Below are positions 14,969 through 22,191 of a stretch of DNA of 46,435 nt, in pieces. This DNA comes from a virus. The stretch spans positions 1 through 46,435 of the IMG/VR virus record IMGVR_UViG_3300037485_000843. One strand, given 5' to 3'. How positions within the stretch are numbered: position 1 is the stretch's first letter; each line of letters opens with the position of its first letter. The notes below the pieces were generated by a model. The model was not told the origin of the DNA. It saw only the letters and a list, made by a program, of their open reading frames with translations, and made no database searches. A program made the position numbers and the translations under genes.

Positions 14969-16228
14969 TCATATTACTTCTTCATAAGTTTGCGATTCTA
15001 CGTTGAACTTTAGTTTTACCGTTGGATGGTTGCCACCCTGCTTGTGCTTCTCAACTATCAACTCTGCCATAAGAAACTCAGGGGTGTTATGCTTTGCTTC
15101 TTTATTTCGCTTGATAAACATAACCCAATCAGAGTCATTCTCGATGTTACCAGAATCTTTGAGTCTTGTCAAGAGGGGGCGGTTGATAACCTTCCCATCC
15201 TTCCCTACTGACGAGTCTCTACTGAGTTGAGAAGACAATATAACTGGCGTTTCAAGTGACTTAGCCATGTCTGCAATCTCCCTGGATGCTGATGATACTG
15301 ACTCATATGTTGCCCTTACTCCTTTCAGTCTTTGTAGATAGTCTATGATAATCAAGCAGCACCCCGGAAGGTTAGCTGCTTCTGCATAGATTTGTTTTGT
15401 GGTCACGCTGCCCACCAAGATGTGTAGGTTGGACTTCTTCATGTCTTCTACTGCCTGTAGCCACTCTCTCTTATGTGCCTTTAAGTAGAAGGGATTGCCC
15501 AACTGCTCCATACGTATACGCATTATCCTTGCCACTTCACGTTGCGACCATTGAGCGCGAGTCATCTCTGTAGTGCAGAACAGGACAGGGCCTTTCTGAT
15601 TACGTGCAATCTGATTGAGCCAAGTCGTCTTCCCCATCTCCGTTTCCGCTCCTAAGACCACAAGTTCTCCCGGCTGCATGCCACCAAGCAAATCAAGCGT
15701 CTTAATGCCAAAGCGTATAGGTGTTATGTCTCCATTTGCAAGCCCATCATAGTAGCCAAGCGCAAACTCTGACAGGTCCTCCGGAGAAACTATGTCTCTA
15801 TTCTTCCCCTTTAAAGAAAGCACTTCCTTAAGGGCTTCGCTTACTCCATCCTCTTTCTGCTCATAACCTAGGTCTGAGATTCTTGCCCCAGCTCTTATCA
15901 ATCTACGTGCGTTGCCCATCTTGCGTAAGATGTCAGCATAATACTCTATGTGTACTGAAGTAGCCACATGAGCTATTAAGTGTGATAGATATGCAGCCCC
16001 ACCTATTGCTTCAAGCCTACCATCACGCTCTAGTTGATGCGCCATAGTTACCTGGTCGCATACATCTAGCTTCTGCCGGGCTTCATATATCCAACAGTTC
16101 TTGTCACGATAGAAGTCGTCCGGGCGTAGGTCATTGCATATTGTGTAGTATGCTGAACTATCTATCAAGAGTGACCCTAGGACAGCCTCCTCGCTCTCAA
16201 GTGAGTGCGGGAAAACTTTGTCGGTCAT
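14969..16228 (-). CDS. dnaB-like: Replicative DNA helicase, DnaB family
   Basis: A 419-aa protein that unwinds DNA at the phage replication fork. The N-terminal domain begins HSLESEEAVLGSLLID, the classical DnaB start. The Walker A loop is at 193-201 (GAETEMGKT, a variant of the usual GARPSMGKT), a Walker B-type strand at 292-300 (LIIIDYLQR), and SSQLSRD is the conserved DnaB H4-type motif. It is slightly shorter than bacterial DnaB (about 450-470 aa). The initiator-like gene with iteron repeats lies 2 kb upstream on the same strand. Confidence 0.93.
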   Translation of the reverse strand: MTDKVFPHSLESEEAVLGSLLIDSSAYYTICNDLRPDDFYRDKNCWIYEARQKLDVCDQVTMAHQLERDGRLEAIGGAAYLSHLIAHVATSVHIEYYADILRKMGNARRLIRAGARISDLGYEQKEDGVSEALKEVLSLKGKNRDIVSPEDLSEFALGYYDGLANGDITPIRFGIKTLDLLGGMQPGELVVLGAETEMGKTTWLNQIARNQKGPVLFCTTEMTRAQWSQREVARIMRIRMEQLGNPFYLKAHKREWLQAVEDMKKSNLHILVGSVTTKQIYAEAANLPGCCLIIIDYLQRLKGVRATYESVSSASREIADMAKSLETPVILSSQLSRDSSVGKDGKVINRPLLTRLKDSGNIENDSDWVMFIKRNKEAKHNTPEFLMAELIVEKHKQGGNHPTVKLKFNVESQTYEEVI

Positions 16229-16258
16229 CTCCCCTCCTTCTGTGCCTGTATGTAGGCT

Positions 16259-16426
16259 TTAAATATATCTTCCCTTCCAATCATCATTTATTCTATCTTT
16301 TAGTTGATTTATTTTATCTTTGTCGCTTGCTGTTTTATCAGCTTTCTTTTCAAGTTCTTCTACTTCGTGTTTTTCACTACTACTATCACTACCATTTACA
16401 AAGAAATCCCATAATGCACTACCCAT
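16259..16426 (-). CDS. Small acidic/basic helical protein (55 aa)
   Basis: ATG at 16426 with GGAGTGG upstream, overlapping the preceding gene by 8 nt. The product starts MGSALWDFFVNGSDSSSEKH and continues as a charged coiled coil (EVEELEKKADKTASDKDKIN). Not recognised. Confidence 0.6.
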   Translation of the reverse strand: MGSALWDFFVNGSDSSSEKHEVEELEKKADKTASDKDKINQLKDRINDDWKGRYI

Positions 16427-16742
16427 TTTTCCACTCCAATATATATTTTTTTACCTTATTTACCCACTGCTCAAATTTGTAATTTATATCATCTTCTGTT
16501 GGCTCATCAGAACCATCTTCTCTTAGGTCGCCTAAGTCCTCAATGTAAAGTTCAGGCATCCCCGCCGCTATCCTGTCTAGTTCTGCATTGTGGGCGGAGA
16601 GGATGCGGTCTGTGCGGCATTGCTCACATGATGGACGTTCTTCGTACTTGTCTAGTGTCATATCTGAGCAAATCCTGCCGTCTAATTCGCAACTATGAAA
16701 TGACTCTATCGCTAGTACCTGCTGCTTGAATGTCTTAGTCAT
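16419..16742 (-). CDS. Hypothetical acidic protein (107 aa)
   Basis: Not recognised. It has four Cys in the N-terminal half (FHSCELDGRIC and CEQCRTDRIL), which may bind zinc, and a strongly acidic region (ELYIEDLGDLREDGSDEPTE). It overlaps the preceding gene by 8 nt and the following one by 8 nt, so it is part of the coupled early operon. Confidence 0.6.
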   Translation of the reverse strand: MTKTFKQQVLAIESFHSCELDGRICSDMTLDKYEERPSCEQCRTDRILSAHNAELDRIAAGMPELYIEDLGDLREDGSDEPTEDDINYKFEQWVNKVKKYILEWKNG

Positions 16743-17550
16743 TGCTTCCTACCTCTGCCATAGCCCTGATGTGGGCTATTAGTTCTGGCTCAAGTAAATC
16801 TCCGCTATCATTGTCAAAATTACCTCGTGTAATTTCAGAGATGATAGTCTCAGCAAATGCCTTCCGCACCTGCTGGACTTTCTCTTTGTGCCACGCCATG
16901 TCTGCGTCTCGCTGTCTATCTGCACCTATTTCTACATCAGAAGGACATTCGTAACTATGTGGGTCAACCTTTATTAGTGGCATTTCAGGCTGTGGCTCTG
17001 CTTTAGTTTCCTGCATATACAAATCACACTCCTTTTTACCAAGTGACTTGATAGCACACACTATTTGCATCTTGCAATCTTCGCAAATTGAAATCCTGTG
17101 TGGCTCTGCTGGCTCTAACTCAACATACTCGCCCTTCTTAGCGTTTGTCTTGGCGATGTAGGCTGGCTCTGCTGGCTTGAGGTCGGCAGGGGTACACCCA
17201 CAAGAACGATAATCAAATAGGTCTCTGTCATTATATCTTTCAAGAGGGACTAGCTCTGTGCATCTATCTTTATGCACTGGATGCCCACACTCAGGGCAGG
17301 TTGCTGGCTTCTTGGGTTGCCTAGCCTTCATGTCCTCAGCCCCCATCATATAGGCCACTGTTAGCTCGCCTTCCCTGTCCTTCTGCTCCTCTGTGATGAG
17401 GGCCAGGATGGCTTGCTGTGCTTCATCTAGGTATTTACAATGGGCATTATTAAGTTCATTGCACTTATAAGTTGTCTGCTCGTTGCAACAAGGGCATATA
17501 AACTTAACTAATATTGCTCTTATCTCAGCTATCTTCTTCTGCTCTATCAT
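16735..17550 (-). CDS. Multi-cysteine zinc-binding protein (271 aa)
   Basis: The start is placed at ATG 17550 because GGGAGGAG lies 4 nt before it; an in-frame ATG at 17583 would overlap the upstream gene and lacks such a site. Several Cys pairs are present (FICPCCNEQT, ATCPECGHPVHKDRC, ICEDCKMQIVC), suggesting two or three zinc knuckles in an otherwise charged, probably flexible protein. One segment (TVAYMMGAEDMKAR) is helical. No family recognised; a nucleic-acid- or protein-binding scaffold is possible. Confidence 0.55.
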   Translation of the reverse strand: MIEQKKIAEIRAILVKFICPCCNEQTTYKCNELNNAHCKYLDEAQQAILALITEEQKDREGELTVAYMMGAEDMKARQPKKPATCPECGHPVHKDRCTELVPLERYNDRDLFDYRSCGCTPADLKPAEPAYIAKTNAKKGEYVELEPAEPHRISICEDCKMQIVCAIKSLGKKECDLYMQETKAEPQPEMPLIKVDPHSYECPSDVEIGADRQRDADMAWHKEKVQQVRKAFAETIISEITRGNFDNDSGDLLEPELIAHIRAMAEVGSND

Positions 17551-17561
17551 CTCTCTCCTCC

Positions 17562-17708
17562 CTATGAATTCTTTAAGTAACACTCATGTACTGCACCACA
17601 ATTAGAGCATTTAATCTTCCATTGGAATGCGTCTACTGCTATTATATTCTTACACAATGGGCATTGCAATGAGTATGTTACCGTCTTTTGAACAGGAACT
17701 TTATCCAT
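17562..17708 (-). CDS. Minimal zinc-ribbon protein (48 aa)
   Basis: Two CxxC knuckles (LQCPLCKNIIAVD and IKCSNCGAVHEC) fill most of the protein, a Com-like or rubredoxin-type ribbon. ATG 17708 follows AAGGAGAAGA and overlaps the HNH gene by 8 nt. Function unknown. Confidence 0.65.
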   Translation of the reverse strand: MDKVPVQKTVTYSLQCPLCKNIIAVDAFQWKIKCSNCGAVHECYLKNS

Positions 17709-17997
17709 TCTTCTCCTTTAGGTGACATGCTTCACACAACACGCGTAGTTTCTTAGGTGGCACAAGTATCTCCTCCCGGATTATCTTGAATACTTTCTCC
17801 CACCCATTAATTCCGTCTATGTGATGCACCTCTATCTTAACCTCAGCCCCTTTGCGCTTGCTCTGTTTGGCCCCACACTCCTGACACGTATAGTTAGCAG
17901 CCTTTAATGCTGCCGCGCGTTCTCTTGACCTGAGCCATAGCTGGCGAACCATTGACCGGATGCGGCTTGTCGGGGTGTAGGGTAACTTAGTCCCCAA
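17701..17997 (-). CDS. HNH endonuclease (98 aa)
   Basis: CQECGAKQSKRKG and CEACHLKE form the structural zinc pair, and VHHIDGINGWEK with the following LRVLC supplies the HNH active site (HH plus downstream residues). The start is most likely the TTG at 17997, preceded by a stop in frame; Met16 (ATG) is an alternative without a ribosome site. Compact HNH proteins of this size in phages can act in packaging or as nicking enzymes. The position within replication genes rather than next to terminase leaves the role open. Confidence 0.75.
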   Translation of the reverse strand: MGTKLPYTPTSRIRSMVRQLWLRSRERAAALKAANYTCQECGAKQSKRKGAEVKIEVHHIDGINGWEKVFKIIREEILVPPKKLRVLCEACHLKEKNG

Positions 17998-18121
17998 TTA
18001 TTGTACTCTTTTCTCGCTTGTGGCAGCGTTGGCAGAATCTTGTATCATACTTAGCATTATACATTGAAGGAAACCAACGTGTCCACATATGTCCAAACAG
18101 AAAACATCTTATCTTATTCAT
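17987..18121 (-). CDS. DUF1660-like small zinc protein (44 aa)
   Basis: ATG at 18121, 6 nt after AGGAG (a second ATG at 18124 is closer). The product MNKIRCFLFGHMW...FCQRCHKRE has the C-x3-FGHxW...CxxCH arrangement of the short phage DUF1660-type proteins (recalled pattern). It overlaps the neighbours by 8-11 nt on both sides. Confidence 0.65.
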   Translation of the reverse strand: MNKIRCFLFGHMWTRWFPSMYNAKYDTRFCQRCHKREKSTIIGD

Positions 18122-18311
18122 CATCTTCTCCTACAAAGTGTCTACTATTTTCTGCTAGTATTTCTGCGTCCACGAATTTAGGGCAATTGGGATTATCCCA
18201 TTCCCCATTCTCTGAGCATCGTCCATTACCAGAAAGACCACACCCGCCCACGCAAGCTATCCAGTTACACTTCCACTTACTGCTATCTTCTGGTGCTACT
18301 TTCCTAGTCAC
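18114..18311 (-). CDS. Small Cys-rich protein (65 aa)
   Basis: GTG start at 18311 after GGAGG. Six Cys cluster as CNWIACVGGCGLSGNGRC and NPNCPKF, suggesting a metal- or disulphide-stabilised mini domain. The C terminus is acidic (FVGEDDE). Not recognised. It overlaps the next gene by 8 nt. Confidence 0.6.
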   Translation of the reverse strand: MTRKVAPEDSSKWKCNWIACVGGCGLSGNGRCSENGEWDNPNCPKFVDAEILAENSRHFVGEDDE

Positions 18312-18333
18312 GCCGCACCTCCTTTAAACCATC

Positions 18334-19128
18334 TTATCCTTGCCATAATCCCTCCGTACAATCTTTAGCTGTATTCTTTTCCTCTTGCTTGGGCTGTCGC
18401 TTCTTTTCTTCCCGGTCCCAATTAAGAATGGTCATATAATGTGACACATACCTCTTCCCATGGCTCCCCATATAAAGGAACAATCCCTCACACTTACTCC
18501 GGGTTTCCTCTGCCCCATACCTAAGAATTAGTTTGTCGTATTCTTCCTTTGAAAGAAGTATCCCAGGGAGGTCGGAGAAGAATTCTTTCTTTACTTGTTT
18601 CTTTCTAAGGGGTAACTTTGCTTTCTCTTTCTTTATAAGGGGGTATGGGGGAAAACTTTCTTTCTCTTTCATTTCTAGGGGAAGTCCATCAATTACTATT
18701 TCTTTTATATAAGTTCCTTCTTTCTTTACTTCTTTAGTATTCTTAATACTTCTTGTTTGTGGTTGATTTGATGGTGATTTGCTGGTTGATTTGTTGGTTG
18801 ATTCCTCCTGATAATCCTGCCATTTTACGATTGAAATGACACTAAATTTGTTGGTTGATTTGATGGTGATTTGCTGGTTGATTTGCAGGTTGTTTAGCTG
18901 GTTCCTTATCTCCTGTTCTGACAACCCGGTTTCTTCTACCGCCTTAAATCTTCCAGTAACAAACTGTCCCGGCAAGAGATGGACTACTTGCTTTCCTACA
19001 GGCTGGTCAATTTCACACCACGTAGCTTTTAATAAGCACCATGTCCATACACGCCATTGCTTTTGATTCTTCCAACAATCAGATGCGAGACATCTACGCC
19101 ATAGTTTAATATATCCATCAGGTATCAT
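18334..19128 (-). CDS. Replication initiator-like protein (DnaD/phage replisome organiser type)
   Basis: A 264-aa protein. The start is set at ATG 19128 by GGAGG and the stop of the HNH-like gene 1 nt away; an earlier open frame would overlap that gene fully. The N terminus, MIPDGYIKLWRRCLASDCW, then WTWCLLKATW, GQFVTGRFKAVEETGLSEQEIRN and the VVKW-like ISIVKWQDY, follows the winged-helix domain of phage replisome organisers that load the helicase at the origin. The C-terminal domain (YDKLILRYGAEETRSKCEGL) is DnaD-like. Two perfect 34-bp repeats lie inside the coding region. Confidence 0.72.
   Translation of the reverse strand: MIPDGYIKLWRRCLASDCWKNQKQWRVWTWCLLKATWCEIDQPVGKQVVHLLPGQFVTGRFKAVEETGLSEQEIRNQLNNLQINQQITIKSTNKFSVISIVKWQDYQEESTNKSTSKSPSNQPQTRSIKNTKEVKKEGTYIKEIVIDGLPLEMKEKESFPPYPLIKKEKAKLPLRKKQVKKEFFSDLPGILLSKEEYDKLILRYGAEETRSKCEGLFLYMGSHGKRYVSHYMTILNWDREEKKRQPKQEEKNTAKDCTEGLWQG
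18760..18793. repeat. 34-bp repeat, copy A (iteron-like, inside initiator gene)
   Basis: A perfect copy of the 34 bases at 18852-18885, made of GGTTGATTTG-type units spaced by 11-12 bp, with a further related unit at 18796-18805. It is read in a different frame from copy B (92-bp offset), giving NKSTSKSPSNQP instead of QINQQITIKST. The conservation is therefore in DNA, not protein. Confidence 0.8.
18852..18885. repeat. 34-bp repeat, copy B (iteron-like, inside initiator gene)
   Basis: Identical to 18760-18793, with a further degenerate unit (GGTTGTTTAG) at 18888-18897. Iterons inside the initiator gene are known from lambdoid and other phages, so this is a candidate replication origin. Confidence 0.8.
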
Positions 19129-19129
19129 G

Positions 19130-19447
19130 TCACCCTCCCTTGTGGTTGGGTTCATACTTAGAATGTGCTGGCATACCAAGGAGTCTATCAAACTCGCGCC
19201 GGGTAATGCGTTCATCGAATAGGTCATGCCCATACTGACATAGTTGCAGTATGTTAGCTGCTGTATTTCTACTCTTTGAGCCACCCATTCCGCGGTGCTT
19301 GATGTGGGCCATAACCAACCGGAAGCGCCCACGACAAGGGCAGGGGCCGAGCGTATCGGCCCCGCCCTTTACTCGTTGGTATAATCCTTCACATCTATCC
19401 CCTGCTCTTGCCCTAACTTCCTGGCAAACTGCATAAGGGATAGGCAT
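19130..19447 (-). CDS. HNH-like nuclease, NinG/Ref-like layout
   Basis: A 105-aa protein. After a Cys-rich start (RCEGLYQRV...CPCRGRF) comes VMAHIKHRGMGGSKSRNTAANILQLC, then GHDLFDERI. The His-x-x-His...Gly-Gly...Asn...His pattern is that of HNH enzymes of the NinG/Ref type acting on recombination intermediates or ssDNA. The place between the SSB-like gene and the initiator supports a recombination or replication role. ATG 19447 overlaps the stop of the SSB-like gene by one base. Confidence 0.65.
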   Translation of the reverse strand: MPIPYAVCQEVRARAGDRCEGLYQRVKGGADTLGPCPCRGRFRLVMAHIKHRGMGGSKSRNTAANILQLCQYGHDLFDERITRREFDRLLGMPAHSKYEPNHKGG

Positions 19448-19935
19448 TAGAAGGGTAAGTCTCCGGCTTCAGCAGCCATCTTCCTTGCCTCATCTGCAAG
19501 CGTAGGTTCGTATACATACTTCTCGAAAGCCTTAGCCGCGGCTAAGATGTGGTCAACTGTTACCGTCTTGTTTCCCTGAAAGAGAAGACATGCCGACTGG
19601 ATAACATTGCACCGGGTTTTCTTTAAGCCTATGGAATCCCAATCAGGCTCCTTGTCTATACCCTCAGCCTTTGAGGGCCTTTCTTGGGCATCCTTGCCCC
19701 CTGTCGGGGCAGACTTGGGAGTTTCCACTAGCTTAATTGCGGATATGTGGAAGTATTTGTTGTCCACGTTCTGCATAAGCCGTGCCTGTACGCGCTTGCC
19801 TACATACTCAGAGCATTCCACCTGTACCTTAACGTCTATAACGTCCCTTGTCCAGTCACCATTATCTGTAGTGATGACCGCCTTGAAGTGTTTGTTCTTG
19901 TCGAACTCTGCCGACTTCAGTATACCTTCTAACAT
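19447..19935 (-). CDS. SSB-like OB-fold protein
   Basis: A 162-aa protein from the ATG at 19935 (AGGAG 8 nt upstream, TAATG junction with the previous gene). It begins MLEGILKSAEF and has a beta-rich first 65 residues (RDVIDVKVQVECSEYVGKRV) compatible with an OB fold. It ends in GDLPF, close to the DDIPF tip by which single-stranded DNA-binding proteins contact partners. Its neighbours are the HNH/NinG-like and initiator genes. The fold is inferred; an alternative is an unrelated DNA-binding protein with an SSB-like tail. Confidence 0.6.
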   Translation of the reverse strand: MLEGILKSAEFDKNKHFKAVITTDNGDWTRDVIDVKVQVECSEYVGKRVQARLMQNVDNKYFHISAIKLVETPKSAPTGGKDAQERPSKAEGIDKEPDWDSIGLKKTRCNVIQSACLLFQGNKTVTVDHILAAAKAFEKYVYEPTLADEARKMAAEAGDLPF

Positions 19936-20135
19936 TACTTTACTCCTTTTCCTGCTATTTGTCTCAATGACTGTGCTATTGATACTGTGGCGCATTTATT
20001 GTCTACCCACCAGGCGCACCATTCTCTAGTGCAATCCTTACTAAGAAGGTCGCGGCTTAGTGGGCATTCCAAACCTGGCATCATAACTTTTTCCACCTCC
20101 TTCAGTATATCCACTTTCTCTTGTGTCATTGTCAT
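19935..20135 (-). CDS. Small Cys-rich protein (66 aa)
   Basis: It contains LECPLSRDLLSKDCTREWCAWWVDNKC, a four-Cys/Trp motif that recurs in short phage proteins, followed by an amphipathic helix (IAQSLRQIAGKGVK). Probably metal binding. Joined by a TAATG overlap to the SSB-like gene, so co-translation is likely. Confidence 0.62.
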   Translation of the reverse strand: MTMTQEKVDILKEVEKVMMPGLECPLSRDLLSKDCTREWCAWWVDNKCATVSIAQSLRQIAGKGVK

Positions 20136-20302
20136 GCCTTCACCCCCATATTCTTTAATACTTCACACACTTCTTCGATACCTTGCTGCCTCCCACCTCT
20201 TAAACATTTCTCACATGGTGGAACATACACCGGGCTGTTCTTGTCATGCTCTATGTCGCATATCTTTACGCTATGCACATCACAGTATATCTCAATCTTC
20301 AT
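20132..20302 (-). CDS. Small CxxC protein (56 aa)
   Basis: Start at ATG 20302, 6 nt after GAGGAGG; a longer frame upstream overlaps the previous gene. MKIEIYCDVHSVKICDIEHD and PPCEKCLRGG provide four Cys. Not recognised; a small metal-binding protein is likely. Confidence 0.6.
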   Translation of the reverse strand: MKIEIYCDVHSVKICDIEHDKNSPVYVPPCEKCLRGGRQQGIEEVCEVLKNMGVKA

Positions 20303-20441
20303 ACTCATCCTCCTCAAAGCAATCACAATCATTCCCTAGCGAGGCCCAACATTCCCGGTCTTCTAGCTTGCACCATGTATAGCCCTCATCCCCTACGTTC
20401 CGGGCCTCAGCATAGGAGCATTTGGTATAGTCTACTTTCAT
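20292..20441 (-). CDS. Small acidic Cys-rich protein (49 aa)
   Basis: ATG 20441, with GGAGGTGAAATCCAG upstream; it overlaps the gene before by 4 nt (ATGA) and the one after by 11 nt. The product MKVDYTKCSYAEARNVGDEG ... CDCFEEDEYED is strongly acidic at its end. Not recognised. Confidence 0.6.
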   Translation of the reverse strand: MKVDYTKCSYAEARNVGDEGYTWCKLEDRECWASLGNDCDCFEEDEYED

Positions 20442-20605
20442 CTGGATTTCACCTCCACTTCTATTTCACCGGAACCGTTACAGGTCCAACACTTTTGGGG
20501 AGGCCGGGGGTTAAGGGGGAAGTTCGCTACCACGTAGAAGTTGCCATTTACTTCGCCACTTCCCTTACATATAGGACACGTTTGTTTTTCTAGCCACTTA
20601 TCCAT
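20438..20605 (-). CDS. DnaJ-type zinc-finger mini protein (55 aa), probably leaderless
   Basis: Two CxxCxGxG modules (TCPICKGSGEV and CWTCNGSGEI), the zinc-finger unit of DnaJ, are nearly all there is to the protein. The ATG at 20605 has no ribosome binding site and lies only 3 nt beyond the -10 box of the promoter at 20609-20637, so the mRNA probably begins at or within a few bases of the start codon. Confidence 0.7.
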   Translation of the reverse strand: MDKWLEKQTCPICKGSGEVNGNFYVVANFPLNPRPPQKCWTCNGSGEIEVEVKSR

Positions 20606-20608
20606 ACG

Positions 20609-20637
20609 ATTGTATCACACTTTCTACGTTTTGTCAA
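20609..20637 (-). promoter_or_regulatory. Leftward promoter, TGA-extended family
   Basis: Minus strand: TTGACA, 17-nt spacer ending in TGA, TACAAT. The expected start point falls at about 20602-20605, that is, on the ATG of the following gene. It lies in the short gap between two genes of the leftward block and should raise expression of the SSB and initiator genes downstream. Confidence 0.8.
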
Positions 20638-21043
20638 GTGATATTATTCTTCTATGGCAATATCTACAGAAGAATGCGGGCTTCATCATGCTACCACTTC
20701 TCATCTTTCCCGACTTCCTCATCGGAGAGCCGCAGCACCATGGCCTATCTGTGAATATCACCTCCTTATCCATAGTTGTTTTAGGACAACGTGCGTCAAA
20801 TATTTCCCGGCATAATCGCAGGTGGGGGCATCCATCGCACCCACACCTACATAGTTTTCTGTTATCTTTCTCGCAGAACTCAAGCTGGCGCACCATTTCA
20901 TCAAAGTCTATTGGAGTAAGGCTATGCTGCATCAGCCATACTATGCCTCGGCGTAGAAGCTTAGGTAGGGGCATGTTCACTGGCACATAGCCTTCTATAT
21001 CTTCTGGTATGTAGTATTGATGCGTCGTGCTAAATGACCTCAT
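20624..21043 (-). CDS. Cys/His-rich protein (139 aa)
   Basis: Start at ATG 21043, 5-6 nt after AAGGGAGA; an upstream ATG at 21082 has no site. It has many Cys (KLCRCGCDGCPHLRLC, RPWCCGSP, FFCRYCHRRI), suggesting two zinc knuckles, the last of ribbon type. Not recognised. Its 3' end carries the -35 box of the downstream promoter. Confidence 0.55.
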   Translation of the reverse strand: MRSFSTTHQYYIPEDIEGYVPVNMPLPKLLRRGIVWLMQHSLTPIDFDEMVRQLEFCEKDNRKLCRCGCDGCPHLRLCREIFDARCPKTTMDKEVIFTDRPWCCGSPMRKSGKMRSGSMMKPAFFCRYCHRRIISLDKT

Positions 21044-21089
21044 GTAGTCTCCCTTCGGATAGCGCGATAAACGTAAAGTCAAGTTTCCT

Positions 21090-21248
21090 TTACCAAGTTT
21101 TTATATGACCACGTTTTTCAACGCACAGGCCAGCAGCTTTTAGCCCACCTCTTGATGCGAACATAGTTACTTGTTCGCCATGTTTTTCCAACCATACCCT
21201 TGTTGGCTGGTCAGTATCTCTCGGTTGTTTCCCTACGACGTACTTCAC
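21090..21248 (-). CDS. Hypothetical protein (52 aa)
   Basis: GTG start at 21248, 7-8 nt after GGAGG and overlapping the preceding stop (GTGA). It begins MKYVVGKQPRDTDQPTRVWL and looks like a single small alpha/beta unit with a basic end. Not recognised. Confidence 0.6.
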   Translation of the reverse strand: MKYVVGKQPRDTDQPTRVWLEKHGEQVTMFASRGGLKAAGLCVEKRGHIKTW

Positions 21249-21589
21249 TGTGCGACCTCCTTTATTTTTCTATGTGTTGCACAATAGTTATGGGTTGCAG
21301 GATTATAACTTCCGGGACTCAGTGGAAGGTCCCAAAGATGTCTTCCGCATGTGCTTCCCCTCTTAGTTATTGCTCTACAGTAGGGATTGTTTTGTATATC
21401 TAAGAATTCTGTAATCTTAGAAAACGTGACCTCATAAGAGTCAGCCCAAAATTGCGTGGGACTGGTACAATATTGCTCTATGCCTTCTGCATTTGTAGAA
21501 CACCACCCAAGAGGGCCATCTGCAACTGCCATCTGAACTCCCTTTAATTGGAGTTGTGTTAAGAATTCTTTCTGCTCTTTCGTAAACAT
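21245..21589 (-). CDS. Cys-containing protein (114 aa)
   Basis: Not recognised. The C-terminal half has YCRAITKRGSTCGRHL and HNYCATHRKIK, a Cys/His pattern resembling the short zinc module of phage and bacterial proteins that read CxAxTxxGxxC...C..H. The N-terminal half is helical (EQKEFLTQLQLKG). ATG 21589 follows CCGGAGAG directly after the preceding gene. Confidence 0.6.
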   Translation of the reverse strand: MFTKEQKEFLTQLQLKGVQMAVADGPLGWCSTNAEGIEQYCTSPTQFWADSYEVTFSKITEFLDIQNNPYCRAITKRGSTCGRHLWDLPLSPGSYNPATHNYCATHRKIKEVAQ

Positions 21590-21590
21590 C

Positions 21591-21836
21591 TTAACTCTCC
21601 GGCGCTTCAGTGACTACTTTCTTTACTCGGCGCTTGCGTTCTGCCTTAGCCTTTGGGCCGGGCCGGAGGCCGAAGGCCGGGCGTAGCTCTATTATAAGGG
21701 TGTGCTTCTGTGCCTTTAGGTCTTTGATGTCTGCTGTAGTAGCTACTATGTCAGCCTTGAGTTGGATAACGTGCTGTTCCAGAAGTTCTATCTTCTCAGC
21801 CAGTTCCCCAAACTGCATCAACTTATCTTTGTCCAT
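21591..21836 (-). CDS. Coiled-coil protein with basic tail (81 aa)
   Basis: A long heptad-like helix (GELAEKIELLEQHVIQLKAD, then VATTADIKDLKAQKH) is followed by a Pro/Arg/Lys-rich tail (GPKAKAERKRRVKK). The tail suggests contact with nucleic acid. ATG 21836 follows TTAGGAGG. It overlaps the gene before it by 14 nt. Function unknown. Confidence 0.62.
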   Translation of the reverse strand: MDKDKLMQFGELAEKIELLEQHVIQLKADIVATTADIKDLKAQKHTLIIELRPAFGLRPGPKAKAERKRRVKKVVTEAPES

Positions 21837-21999
21837 TCTTTCCTCCTAATTTATTTCTAAGGTCGTATATCATACGCCTTGCTTCATACCTATTGCTTAC
21901 TGTGTCTTCTAAGTATTCTCTTATTCTGAGCGCCCTCCTTAACCTAAAGATAGCTTCTGTTTGGTCTATAGTAGCAGGTAGCGCCCACTTATCTAGCAT
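21823..21999 (-). CDS. Small basic helical protein (58 aa)
   Basis: ATG 21999 overlaps the preceding gene by 7 nt. The product (MLDKWALPATIDQTEAIFRL ... RRMIYDLRNKLGGK) is Arg-rich and helical. Not recognised; a nucleic-acid-binding role would fit the charge only. Confidence 0.58.
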   Translation of the reverse strand: MLDKWALPATIDQTEAIFRLRRALRIREYLEDTVSNRYEARRMIYDLRNKLGGKNGQR

Positions 22000-22190
22000 A
22001 GTTCTCCATTCACTATAGCTGCTCCGTAATCCTCCTCATCTCCAGCATCAAAGAATGCCAAGTCTCCTTCACTATAGAAGCACTCATTACATACATCGCC
22101 TAGGTCCTCGTAGTTCTCATGGAAGGTTTCTTGTGTAGCATCTATGAGTTTGCCACAGTTATCGCACTTCACTATCCATGCTACTATCAT
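21993..22190 (-). CDS. Small zinc-binding acidic protein (65 aa)
   Basis: The start is at ATG 22190 behind AAAGGAGG; the frame is open further upstream but without a site. MIVAWIVKCDNCGKLID and VCNECFYSEGD form a CxxC...CxxC ribbon; the rest is acidic. Not recognised. Confidence 0.62.
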   Translation of the reverse strand: MIVAWIVKCDNCGKLIDATQETFHENYEDLGDVCNECFYSEGDLAFFDAGDEEDYGAAIVNGELC

Positions 22191-22191
22191 G

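Noticed and set aside
15145-15175. Leftward promoter inside the helicase gene (TTGACA-N17-TAACAT)
   Set aside because: The -10 box is poor and the TGA before it is missing; a coding coincidence is as likely.
18334-19332. Longer form of the initiator-like protein starting at 19332
   Set aside because: It would overlap the HNH-like gene over its whole first 68 residues; the ATG at 19128 has GGAGG and the expected junction.
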